DNA of 6,904 nucleotides from an uncultured Eubacterium sp. (GCA_910584345.1 CAJTZX010000085.1:1-6904), one strand, 5' to 3'. Counted from the first letter of the stretch, positions 1 to 5,704 are shown. A program made the numbers and translations. Notes: a model not told the origin generated them from the sequence alone.

Positions 1-126
1 TTCGCGCCTAAGTCTTCGTAAGCGCTGGATTTCACCTCCGCTAAAAGCGCCCCTTTGACGTCCTTTCAGAGGATGTTCCAGCCAGCAAAACCATTCCGCC
101 AGGCGCAAAGTCTGACTATGAAAAGC
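1..126 (-). other. Possible gene remnant or dispersed repeat, cut by window edge
   Basis: The first 120 bases are about 53% G+C by my count, richer than most of the window. On the minus strand one frame stays open from a stop codon at 129-127 to the window edge. It would encode an Arg/Trp-rich peptide containing LAEWFCWLEHPLKGRQRG and SGGEIQRLRRLRRE. There is no ATG and no Shine-Dalgarno sequence, so this is not a convincing gene start. The peptide style is one I vaguely associate with spurious 'hypothetical protein' calls that recur in Lachnospiraceae genomes, which would fit a dispersed non-coding repeat or a decayed gene end. This is inference only. Confidence 0.25.
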
Positions 127-195
127 TTAAGTTAATGATATTGGGAGTGAACAGTAACAGGAAAAGTAACGCTGCAGAAAATTGCCCTGTTTTGG

Positions 196-228
196 TTGAC
201 AAAGTACCCCCTGGCAGTGTTATACTTT
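196..228 (+). promoter_or_regulatory. SigA-type promoter with extended -10, 19-bp spacer and overlapping dyad
   Basis: A perfect -35 TTGACA (196-201) is followed after 19 bp by TATACT (221-226), preceded by TG at 218-219, giving an extended -10 element. The 19-bp spacer is longer than the usual 17 bp. The perfect inverted repeat AAAGTA (201-206) / TACTTT (223-228) spans it. Long spacers with a dyad across them are typical of promoters controlled by MerR-family activators that untwist DNA. No such regulator is encoded in the window, so this link is inference. The promoter should drive the 90-residue gene at 270 and perhaps the hydrolase after it. Confidence 0.7.
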
Positions 229-269
229 AGCAGGAATATTATCGAAAAACGGAAGTTAAGGAGGTAAAC

Positions 270-542
270 GTGAAAAAGGGGTTTGCCACTTGGGAAGGAT
301 GCGAACTGCATAGCATTAGCTACACCTCAGATGAATGTAATAGTGAAAAAAATATAGAGTGGATGAATGACCTTGGAGATGAAAATGCTGAATTTACTCA
401 GTGCATAGAGTTTGTTAGTGATTTCCATTCGCCAAAATCCGGTGGTAGTGCATGGAACGCGGATTATGAATATAGACATTGGCAGTGGTGGCTTGCTCGC
501 ACAGGTAACAGGGAGTGGAGTCTAATGACGTGGGGTTATTAA
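270..542 (+). CDS. Small protein of unknown function (90 aa), possible detached C-terminal domain
   Basis: I do not recognise a named family. The GTG start at 270 is supported by AAGGAGG-like sequence at 258-264, five bases upstream, and by a strong promoter at 196-226. The frame is closed by a stop at 228-230. The protein has no signal peptide, membrane segment or catalytic motif that I can see. It is acidic in the middle and very rich in aromatics at the C-terminus, with WQWWLAR (about residues 71-77) and a final SLMTWGY. There are three cysteines, at about 11, 23 and 45. The ending looks like the last beta strands of a secreted NTF2-like or DUF-type domain found at the end of larger clostridial proteins, with its N-terminal half missing. 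That resemblance comes from memory and is inference. It is 53 bases ahead of the hydrolase gene with no clear terminator between, so the two may share a transcript. Confidence 0.6.
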   Translation: MKKGFATWEGCELHSISYTSDECNSEKNIEWMNDLGDENAEFTQCIEFVSDFHSPKSGGSAWNADYEYRHWQWWLARTGNREWSLMTWGY

Positions 543-595
543 TGCCGTAATTCAGTTGACGTTTTTAAAATTAAGACAGAGAAAAGAGGAATACA

Positions 596-1345
596 ATGAA
601 AGTTACATTTTTACACCACAGCAGTTTTTTAGTAGAACTGGAGCATACGATTTTGTTATTTGACTATTTTGCAGGAGATCGTGTCAATGGATTTCATTTT
701 ACTGGAACGATTCCCAGACTGGATACGGAAAAAGATTTTTATGTATTTGCCAGCCATAAGCATCGGGATCACTTTGACATGGACAATTTAAAGCTGGCTG
801 AACAGTATCCCAAAATACGGTTTTTATTTTCCAAAGACTGTAAAATGACACGCAATTTTTTGAAAAAGCATGGCTATCCGCAGGAAATAACGCAAAAGAT
901 TATGTATTTGGCTCCTGAGAAAACATATGAAGCCGGCAACATCAAAATCCGCACGTTAAGGTCTACCGATGAGGGAGTGGCATTTTGTGTACAGGCGGAG
1001 GATAGACATATTTATCATGCCGGAGATTTGAACTGGTGGTATTGGGAAGGCGCCGGAGATTTGATAAATGGGCGTATGGAGCGAGGATTTAAGCGTGAAA
1101 TGCGCAGAATTGAAAATGAGCATTTTGATTTGGCATTTGTATTGTTAGATCCACGCCAGGAAAGTGACGCATATAAAGGATTTGGATATTTTATGCGCAA
1201 TGTGGATGCGGATCATGTATTTCCCATGCATATGTGGCAGGATTATTCTTTCATAGAAACATTTAAGAAGCGTACAGATAATGATTATTTTTTGAGCAGA
1301 ATCGTAACGATTACGAAAGAAAATGAAGTGTTTGATTTTTCATAA
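596..1345 (+). CDS. Metallo-beta-lactamase-fold hydrolase, UlaG-like
   Basis: This 249-residue cytoplasmic protein is a metal-dependent hydrolase of the metallo-beta-lactamase superfamily, closest in style to the UlaG-like (Lactamase_B_3 type) group; the substrate cannot be told from sequence. The family signature is visible. An N-terminal strand carries HHSSF (7-11). The metal-binding motif H-x-H-x-D-H lies at H54, H56, D58 and H59 within FASHKHRDHFD. A third motif, YHAGD, supplies H141 and D144. A late histidine, H212 in FPMHMW, is placed as expected for the last metal ligand. There is no signal peptide. The length is normal for the group, so the gene appears intact. The ATG at 596 has an AGAGGA ribosome binding site at 585-590, five bases upstream. 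It ends two bases before a strong hairpin terminator and faces the chemoreceptor/lipoprotein operon. UlaG itself is a lactonase for L-ascorbate 6-phosphate, but no ascorbate genes are nearby, so that role should not be assumed. Confidence 0.93.
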   Translation: MKVTFLHHSSFLVELEHTILLFDYFAGDRVNGFHFTGTIPRLDTEKDFYVFASHKHRDHFDMDNLKLAEQYPKIRFLFSKDCKMTRNFLKKHGYPQEITQKIMYLAPEKTYEAGNIKIRTLRSTDEGVAFCVQAEDRHIYHAGDLNWWYWEGAGDLINGRMERGFKREMRRIENEHFDLAFVLLDPRQESDAYKGFGYFMRNVDADHVFPMHMWQDYSFIETFKKRTDNDYFLSRIVTITKENEVFDFS

Positions 1346-1346
1346 A

Positions 1347-1390
1347 AAAGAACATAGCCGTTTAAAGCTATGTTCTTTCGTTTTATTTTT
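1347..1390 (+). terminator. Strong, probably bidirectional intrinsic terminator
   Basis: A perfect 12-bp stem pairs 1347-1358 (AAAGAACATAGC) with 1367-1378 (GCTATGTTCTTT) around an 8-base loop. A T-rich tract (1381-1390, TTTTATTTTT) follows on the + strand. On the minus strand the stem is followed by a short T run from the A tract at 1344-1349. It lies between two converging transcripts, and no other hairpin is visible downstream of the lipoprotein gene, so it likely ends both. Confidence 0.85.
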
Positions 1391-1414
1391 CTATTGCTTT
1401 ATTTTTCTATTGCT
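1383..1414. repeat. Perfect 16-bp tandem duplication
   Basis: The unit TTATTTTTCTATTGCT occurs twice back to back (1383-1398 and 1399-1414). It is non-coding and sits just after the terminator stem, so it also duplicates the T tract. It most likely arose by replication slippage. Confidence 0.9.
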
Positions 1415-1488
1415 GTTTCGATCAGATTTCTTTCATTCATTTTTTTAATGTATGATTTCTAATGTATTACGCTGTTTGGACCAGATTT
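1413..1488. repeat. Imperfect direct repeat pair, 17 bp, 59 bp apart
   Basis: CTGTTTCGATCAGATTT (1413-1429) and CTGTTTGGACCAGATTT (1472-1488) match at 15 of 17 positions. The second copy reaches into the stop codon of the lipoprotein gene. This may be the trace of a local duplication at the 3' end of that gene; no function is evident. Confidence 0.6.
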
Positions 1489-1936
1489 ATTCGGATTCAC
1501 TTTGCACGGTTACCGTATCAGGGTTTCCGGTCGAAGCCTGATGGATAACGGCGTCGGCCAGTTTTAAAAAGTTATTTCCTGAATTGGTAGCCCCGCTGAT
1601 TGTATCAATACCATCCGTATTTTGCGATTCAATCAGCTGTGCGACATATTTTCTTGTATAATCATTTGGATAAGTGGTGCAGACAGCTGCCATATTTTCC
1701 ATATAGGCATTGTCCCATGCTTTAATATATCCGCTTGGATTTTTGGCATTAAATTCTGCGTATACAATGTTATCATCTTTTACCATAATACATAAGTATT
1801 CTTTCCAACCATGCGAATAGTCAGACATTTGCGCAGTATAAAATCCATCTTTTAAAGATGCAGAACCGCAGCCATTGAGCAGCAAGGTGCATAAAAGCAG
1901 AAAAAGCAACGGCAGTATACGAACTGTTCTTTTCAT
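1487..1936 (-). CDS. FMN-binding domain lipoprotein
   Basis: This 149-residue lipoprotein is predicted to sit on the outer face of the cytoplasmic membrane. Residues 1-22 form a classic lipoprotein signal peptide: a positive start MKR, a Leu-rich core and the lipobox LNGC, with C23 as the lipidation site. The mature part reads as one FMN-binding (PF04205-like) domain. It opens with DGFYTAQMSDYSHGWKEYL (about 30-48) and ends with DTISGAT (111-117). D-x-x-S-G-A-T is the recognition motif for ApbE-type flavin transferases, which attach FMN to the threonine, here T117. Proteins of this kind (RnfG, NqrC, the Listeria lipoprotein PplA, 'major membrane immunogen' proteins) carry electrons at or outside the membrane. 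Covalent FMN here is inferred from the intact motif. The ATG at 1936 has AGGAGG at 1945-1950, eight bases upstream, overlapping the stop codon of the chemoreceptor gene. The genes are 12 bases apart and probably translationally coupled. No apbE, rnf or ndh2 gene is in the window. Confidence 0.88.
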   Translation of the reverse strand: MKRTVRILPLLFLLLCTLLLNGCGSASLKDGFYTAQMSDYSHGWKEYLCIMVKDDNIVYAEFNAKNPSGYIKAWDNAYMENMAAVCTTYPNDYTRKYVAQLIESQNTDGIDTISGATNSGNNFLKLADAVIHQASTGNPDTVTVQSESE

Positions 1937-1944
1937 AAAGCAAA

Positions 1945-1951
1945 CCTCCTA
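1945..1951 (-). promoter_or_regulatory. Ribosome binding site overlapping upstream stop codon
   Basis: AGGAGG (complement of 1945-1950) shares bases with the TAG stop of the chemoreceptor gene (1949-1951). Ribosomes ending on the receptor message would be placed directly on this site, which favours coupled production of the two proteins. Confidence 0.85.
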
Positions 1952-3910
1952 GATGTCTTTTAATTTTACCTGAGATACATATTGATGCAGGCTTTCGGAC
2001 TGTTTTAAGGAGCCGGCGGCCATTTGTGCTGTTTCTTCTGCCAGACGGTGATTTTCCTGTGCAATACTGCGGATAGAATCTAATTGTTCGGTCACGCAGG
2101 ATACGGCAGTTGCTTGTTCGTCGGCAGTGTCGGAAAGCTGCACAGATATTTCACGGTATTGCTTTGCAACTGCCTGGATTTCATGAAAGGCTGCTGCTGT
2201 CTCATTTGCTGCTTCTAACCCTTTTTGAATCATATCGGCGGAGCTTTGAATAATTTCGTCTGTCTGACGCAGGGCGTCAGAAGTCCTTCCTGAAAGCTGT
2301 CCGATTTCTGCGGCGACTACAGCAAATCCATGGCCAGCTTCGCCTGCTCTGGCAGCTTCGATCGAAGCATTTAACGAAAGCAGGTTTGTTTGGAAAGAGA
2401 TATCGCCGATCAGTTTGCTGATTTTGGATATTTCCTGAACGGAGTCATGAATTTCCTGCATGAAAGACAACAGGCTTTGCATGGATGCAGCTCCAAGGGT
2501 CGTTTTTTCAGTCGCATTTTCTGAACAGGATTCCATTTGAAGGACCTGTTCTTTATTTTTTTCAATGGCCATTGTGATAGAAGCAGAACTTTCTTCTAAT
2601 TGCTGTAACAGTTCGGACTGCTTTAATGATGCGTTTTGAAGTTGTCCGGCATAATCAGATACGATCATTGAATTCTGATTCACTTCCTGCGATGACTGGT
2701 TCATACGCTGCATTGTCTGGTTCAAAGAGTCACTGATATGATCCAGCGAATCGCGTATGGAAGTAAAATCGCCGTGAAAGTTATCGGGAATGGCAACGGT
2801 ATAATCACCTTTTGCGAGTTCACCCAGGCAGGTGCGTATATTTTGTATGTATGTATTTAGGCTTGCAATTGTTTTCGCCAGTGCGTCAGTTAAAATAGCT
2901 GTCTCATCGTTGCTTTCAGACAAGACGACATCATCTGTTAAATTACCGTCTGCCAGATCTTGCAGACGATTTGTGGCAGATGACAAAGAGACAGATATTT
3001 TTTGTGAGACAGTAGTAATCCAGAATGCTCCAATAACCAAAAATATGACGGATAACAAAATAGATAGTTCGATGGATTTTATTACAGTGTCCATAAACTC
3101 AATTCTTGGAGCATGAAGCATTAGTACCCAGTTTGTGCCAGGGATTGGAGCATATCCGACATAACTTTTTTTCCCGTTAAAAGAAATGATATCGGAGCCG
3201 GTTTGATAGGCAAGCATTTTATCGTAAGTTTTTTTGGCGGCGGAGGAATCCGCTGAGTCATAAATGTTTTTTTGCTCTTTTATCATGGTAGTGTTGCGGT
3301 CGCCAATGATCTGGCCGTCTTCATTTACAATGTAGGCGCTCCCGGTACTTCCTACGATTAACATGCTTAAGACATCGTTTAAAATATCATATTTATAGCT
3401 TCCAATCAAATATCCAATGGTCTCTTCTTCTATTGTATATGGAATACCTACGCTAAGCTGTACCAAGCCGTCTGCTTCGTAAGGATCGCCAATGACTATA
3501 TTCCCGGTTTCTTTTAATAAGGAATAGTAGTTTTGGTCAGTGATGGAAGAGGGGGCATGGTCGTCTCCATATAATTTTTGACCGTCCGGGTCATAAGCAG
3601 CCAGCCAGACAAATTCAATCTGAAGTTTGGCATTATTCAGACAGACCTGTTTGTCTTGATCCGAAGATGCGGGATCTGCTAAAGCTGTTTCCCTGGAAAG
3701 GTTATACATCCGCTCGCATAAAAGATGCAGGTTGGAGCTGATGCTTTGGGAAGCAATTCTTGCGGTAGTCTGCATATTGTCCAGCAACGAGTTATTTGTA
3801 GAACGGATATTGCCGGCACACATAATCACTGAGACTACGAGAACCTGAAAAATTGCTACAGCCATGACATAAAAAATAATTTTTTGTTTGATATTATGAA
3901 ACTTTTTCAT
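1949..3910 (-). CDS. Methyl-accepting chemotaxis protein with extracellular Cache sensor
   Basis: This is a transmembrane chemoreceptor of 653 residues that should signal through CheW and CheA to the flagellar motor. From the chosen start, residues about 10-32 form the first membrane helix. About 33-270 form an extracellular sensor of the dCache type, with YDPDGQKLYGD and the later GSAYIVNEDGQIIGD strand pairs typical of Cache folds. Residues 278-300 form the second membrane helix, and about 302-355 a HAMP domain (LQDLADGNL). A second HAMP-like stretch (LGELAKGDYTV) follows. The rest is the long coiled-coil signalling domain. Its hairpin tip is fully conserved: QTNLLSLNASIEAARAG followed by GHGFAVVAAEI. 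No CheR-binding pentapeptide is seen at the C-terminus. The ligand is unknown. I start at 3910 because AAGGAG lies at 3920-3925, nine bases upstream. An in-frame ATG at 3934 would add eight residues but has no ribosome binding site. The FMN-lipoprotein gene follows in the same operon, and a sigma-28-like promoter fires in the opposite direction. Confidence 0.95.
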   Translation of the reverse strand: MKKFHNIKQKIIFYVMAVAIFQVLVVSVIMCAGNIRSTNNSLLDNMQTTARIASQSISSNLHLLCERMYNLSRETALADPASSDQDKQVCLNNAKLQIEFVWLAAYDPDGQKLYGDDHAPSSITDQNYYSLLKETGNIVIGDPYEADGLVQLSVGIPYTIEEETIGYLIGSYKYDILNDVLSMLIVGSTGSAYIVNEDGQIIGDRNTTMIKEQKNIYDSADSSAAKKTYDKMLAYQTGSDIISFNGKKSYVGYAPIPGTNWVLMLHAPRIEFMDTVIKSIELSILLSVIFLVIGAFWITTVSQKISVSLSSATNRLQDLADGNLTDDVVLSESNDETAILTDALAKTIASLNTYIQNIRTCLGELAKGDYTVAIPDNFHGDFTSIRDSLDHISDSLNQTMQRMNQSSQEVNQNSMIVSDYAGQLQNASLKQSELLQQLEESSASITMAIEKNKEQVLQMESCSENATEKTTLGAASMQSLLSFMQEIHDSVQEISKISKLIGDISFQTNLLSLNASIEAARAGEAGHGFAVVAAEIGQLSGRTSDALRQTDEIIQSSADMIQKGLEAANETAAAFHEIQAVAKQYREISVQLSDTADEQATAVSCVTEQLDSIRSIAQENHRLAEETAQMAAGSLKQSESLHQYVSQVKLKDI

Positions 3911-3919
3911 ATCAATGCA

Positions 3920-3925
3920 CTCCTT
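3920..3925 (-). promoter_or_regulatory. Ribosome binding site that fixes the chemoreceptor start
   Basis: AAGGAG on the minus strand lies nine bases before the ATG at 3910. The upstream in-frame ATG at 3934 lies before this site and has no comparable sequence ahead of it, so the shorter protein is preferred. Confidence 0.85.
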
Positions 3926-3938
3926 TTCATTCATTACA

Positions 3939-3977
3939 CTATCCGCTTTATTTTAACATATTTTTGTAAAATGTTAA
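3939..3977 (-). promoter_or_regulatory. Candidate promoter region of the chemoreceptor operon
   Basis: On the minus strand TTAACA (3977-3972) and TAAAAT (3955-3950) are 16 bp apart. Each matches the SigA consensus at five of six positions. The predicted transcript start, near 3943, would lie only a few bases before the ATG at 3934, which further favours the start at 3910. Just downstream, GCGGATAG (3946-3939) resembles the sigma-28 -10 box GCCGATAT at six of eight positions but lacks a clear TAAA partner. Both assignments are tentative. Confidence 0.4.
3953..3977. repeat. Inverted repeat in the chemoreceptor promoter region
   Basis: TTAACAT (3953-3959) and ATGTTAA (3971-3977) form a perfect 7-bp dyad with an 11-bp spacer. 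It covers the -35 to -10 interval of the candidate minus-strand promoter, so it could be an operator. The area is very A/T rich, so chance is possible. Confidence 0.45.
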
Positions 3978-4070
3978 TATGTTTTTTTGTTTTTAACAAA
4001 ATTCAGACGTTTTTCGGTGTAACAGTTCTGAACGGTGACTTTTCGGTTTATCTATTCATGACATTTTGTG

Positions 4071-4096
4071 TTAAGTTCTCACACTTTTGCCGATAT
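4071..4096 (+). promoter_or_regulatory. Sigma-28 (SigD/FliA)-type promoter for the three-gene operon
   Basis: GCCGATAT (4089-4096) is an exact match to the Bacillus SigD -10 element and differs by one base from the enteric FliA element. TTAAGTT (4071-4077) upstream fits the -35 TAAAGTTT with one mismatch in the core and a 14-bp gap from TTAA to GCCG, within the normal 14-16 bp. Sigma-28 controls late flagellar and chemotaxis genes. The same stretch holds TATAAT (4094-4099), so a SigA contact cannot be excluded, although its -35 would be poor (TTAAGT). Confidence 0.7.
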
Positions 4097-4114
4097 AATA
4101 TATGAAATACAAAT

Positions 4115-4134
4115 GCAGTGAAGGATCCCACTGC
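4115..4134 (+). promoter_or_regulatory. Hairpin in the 5' leader of the three-gene operon
   Basis: GCAGTG (4115-4120) pairs with CACTGC (4129-4134) around an 8-base loop, AAGGATCC. It begins about a dozen bases after the predicted transcript start and ends five bases before the AGGAGG site at 4140-4145. Position suggests a role in message stability or in keeping the ribosome binding site accessible. No riboswitch class is recognised. Confidence 0.45.
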
Positions 4135-4154
4135 CAAACAGGAGGTTATTATTT

Positions 4155-4817
4155 ATGAGAATTACAACCCATATGCTGAATGAAACGGCGAAAAAGACAG
4201 GTATTCCGGTTCATCAGACGAATTTTTTAAGCTATGTGAATGATGAGTCGGCCGGCGGCAATACATTGTTGGATGCTTTAAATAAGAAAAACAAAGTATC
4301 TCCAGAGACTATTTCCAACTATAAAAAGATGGAAAAAACGGCGCAGAGTTTAAAAGATCAGGCCGAGAAGCTTGCGCAGACAGGTGAAAAGTCATTTTTT
4401 GAAAAAATCAAGGAAAGCGGAAACACAAAAGAGGCTTATGAAGCGGTAGAAAGCTATGTGGAACGTTATAATGCAACACTTTCCAATCTGAACAAGTCTT
4501 CGGGTATGCTGGATCAGTATTACAGCCAGATGTTGCAGGAAGCAGCGGATAAAAACAGTGAACAACTGGAAAAGATCGGTATTACAATCAATAAAAACGG
4601 GTCATTGTCTGTCAATAAAGAGAAACTGCACGCAGCTTCTGTAGAAGATATGCAAAATGCTTTTGGCGGAGAGGGAGAGTTGGCGTCTAAGACTGCTTTT
4701 CTTGCGGATCGGATTGCGAACAACGCACAGGCAGGGATAGAGAGTACGACGAGCCAGTATGACGGAATGGGGAATGTTTATTCCCAGCTTGCCAGCCAGT
4801 TTGATTTTTGGGGGTAA
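4155..4817 (+). CDS. FliD C-terminus-like coiled-coil protein, first gene of operon
   Basis: This 220-residue soluble protein has no signal peptide or membrane segment. It starts at an ATG with AGGAGG at 4140-4145, nine bases upstream. The N-terminus (MRITTHMLNETAKKTG) is polar and probably flexible. Residues 50-100 are charged helix. From about 96 the order of elements recalls the C-terminal module of the flagellar filament cap protein FliD. VESYVERYNATLSNLN is like the FliD 'F-V-x-x-Y-N' helix. A second helix follows, and then LEKIGITINKNGSLSVNKEKL (about 138-158), like the FliD 'L-x-x-I-G-I-...-G-x-L-x-x-D-x-x-K-L' strand turn. A Gly-rich turn (171-175) and a final helix end in QFDFWG. FliD is normally 400 residues or more, so the outer cap domains are absent. 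With a sigma-28-like promoter directly upstream, a flagellum-linked role is a reasonable inference, not proven. Such proteins are usually annotated only as hypothetical. Confidence 0.85.
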   Translation: MRITTHMLNETAKKTGIPVHQTNFLSYVNDESAGGNTLLDALNKKNKVSPETISNYKKMEKTAQSLKDQAEKLAQTGEKSFFEKIKESGNTKEAYEAVESYVERYNATLSNLNKSSGMLDQYYSQMLQEAADKNSEQLEKIGITINKNGSLSVNKEKLHAASVEDMQNAFGGEGELASKTAFLADRIANNAQAGIESTTSQYDGMGNVYSQLASQFDFWG

Positions 4818-4856
4818 GTTTCGATGGATCGAAGCTGCATTTTTGTATTTTGGCGG
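4818..4856 (+). terminator. Possible weak terminator or attenuator inside the operon
   Basis: Immediately after the stop codon, GTTTCGA (4818-4824) pairs with TCGAAGC (4829-4835), including one G-T pair, around the tetraloop TGGA. T-rich sequence follows (TTTTTGTATTTT, 4840-4851). The short stem and delayed T tract suggest partial termination or 3'-end protection, giving more of the first protein than of the next two. Confidence 0.45.
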
Positions 4857-4909
4857 ATGCTTTATTTAGGATAAATGGAATTCAATAACATTTCAAGGAG
4901 GAAAAGATT

Positions 4910-5704
4910 ATGACCGCAATTACACAGGCAGAAGTAAGTGCAGCGTCCGGTTATCCTGCAGCTGCAGGTTATGACAGGAATGTGCAAAACACAAAAACGT
5001 CAAAAGAAAATCATACTGAAGCGGCCCAAAAGTCCAAAGTTACAAATGGCAGGACAATCGGTGAGCCGAAGCTGAGTGAAAATGCGCAAAAGTATTATGA
5101 CCAGCTGCGAAAGAAGTATGGAAATATGGATTTTATTCTTGTCAGCAGTGACATGAAGCAGCAGGCAAAAGCGAATGCAGGTAGATTTGCGAATCCAAAC
5201 CGCATGGTCGTTCTGATCGATGAAGAAAAAATTGAGAAAATGGCTGAGGATGAGGATTTTCGCAAACAGTACGAAGGAATTATCAGCAGCGCGGCGCATA
5301 AGATGCCGCAGATTGCAAAAAGTCTGGGTGCCAATGCAGACAGCGTAAAAGGGTATGGAATGCAGGTAGATAAAGGCGGGACAGCAACCTTTTTTGCGGT
5401 GATTGATAAATCGTTGGCGGCTCAGAAAGACCGGATTGAAAAAAATGCGGCAAAGAAAGCAGAGGCAAAAAAGCAGGACAAGAAAGCAGCAGAGAAAAAA
5501 CGTGCTGAAGATAAGCGTGCGCAAAAAGCTGAAGATCAGAAAAAGGCAGAGATGAAGGAAGATGATAATACGATTCGAGTAGAAGCATCTTCCATAGAAG
5601 AATTGATCCGAAAGATTAACGATACGGTTTTTGCATTAAGAAGCGACAGCGTACGTACGGATGAGGAGCGTAAAATCGGCAGTAAATTTGATTTTTCGAT
5701 TTAG
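4910..5704 (+). CDS. DUF6033-type protein, second gene of operon
   Basis: This 264-residue protein is predicted to be soluble. Its layout matches what I recall as the DUF6033 family of Lachnospiraceae; function is unknown. The N-terminus (MTAITQAEVSAASGY...GYDRNV) is small-residue rich and probably disordered to about residue 50. A compact alpha/beta region follows, with LSENAQKYYDQLRKKYGNMD (about 55-74), a strand ILVSS and RMVVLIDEEKIEKMAEDEDF (98-117). Next is an ASSAA-type helical part and KGYGMQVDKGGTATFFAVID (147-166). Residues about 170-218 are an uninterrupted Lys/Ala/Glu helix. A short conserved-looking end (SSIEELIRKIND...) closes with KFDFSI. The ATG at 4910 has AAGGAGG at 4895-4901, eight bases upstream. 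The gene lies 92 bases after the FliD-like gene and 15 bases before the next one, with the same orientation. No catalytic motif is seen. The C-terminal S/K-FDF-x-x ending resembles that of the first protein. Confidence 0.88.
   Translation: MTAITQAEVSAASGYPAAAGYDRNVQNTKTSKENHTEAAQKSKVTNGRTIGEPKLSENAQKYYDQLRKKYGNMDFILVSSDMKQQAKANAGRFANPNRMVVLIDEEKIEKMAEDEDFRKQYEGIISSAAHKMPQIAKSLGANADSVKGYGMQVDKGGTATFFAVIDKSLAAQKDRIEKNAAKKAEAKKQDKKAAEKKRAEDKRAQKAEDQKKAEMKEDDNTIRVEASSIEELIRKINDTVFALRSDSVRTDEERKIGSKFDFSI

Noticed and set aside
556..595. TTGACG (556-561) as a separate promoter for the hydrolase gene
   Set aside because: No acceptable -10 box lies 16-19 bp downstream, and the predicted transcript start would be almost at the ATG.
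596..1345. Assignment of the hydrolase as UlaG (ascorbate 6-phosphate lactonase)
   Set aside because: Only superfamily motifs are visible and no ascorbate transport or catabolism genes are nearby; the specific name is not justified.
2832..3116. Open frame on the plus strand inside the chemoreceptor gene
   Set aside because: The receptor frame on the other strand is clearly coding across the same bases and there is no upstream ribosome binding site.
3884..4105. Open frame on the plus strand across the divergent promoter region
   Set aside because: Its Phe/Ile-rich product is low-complexity A/T translation, it overlaps promoter elements and the chemoreceptor start, and it lacks a ribosome binding site.
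5000..5524. Long open frame on the minus strand (174 codons)
   Set aside because: It lies wholly inside the DUF6033-type gene, has no ribosome binding site, and its Phe/Leu/Cys-rich product is what the antisense of a Lys/Glu-rich helix gives.
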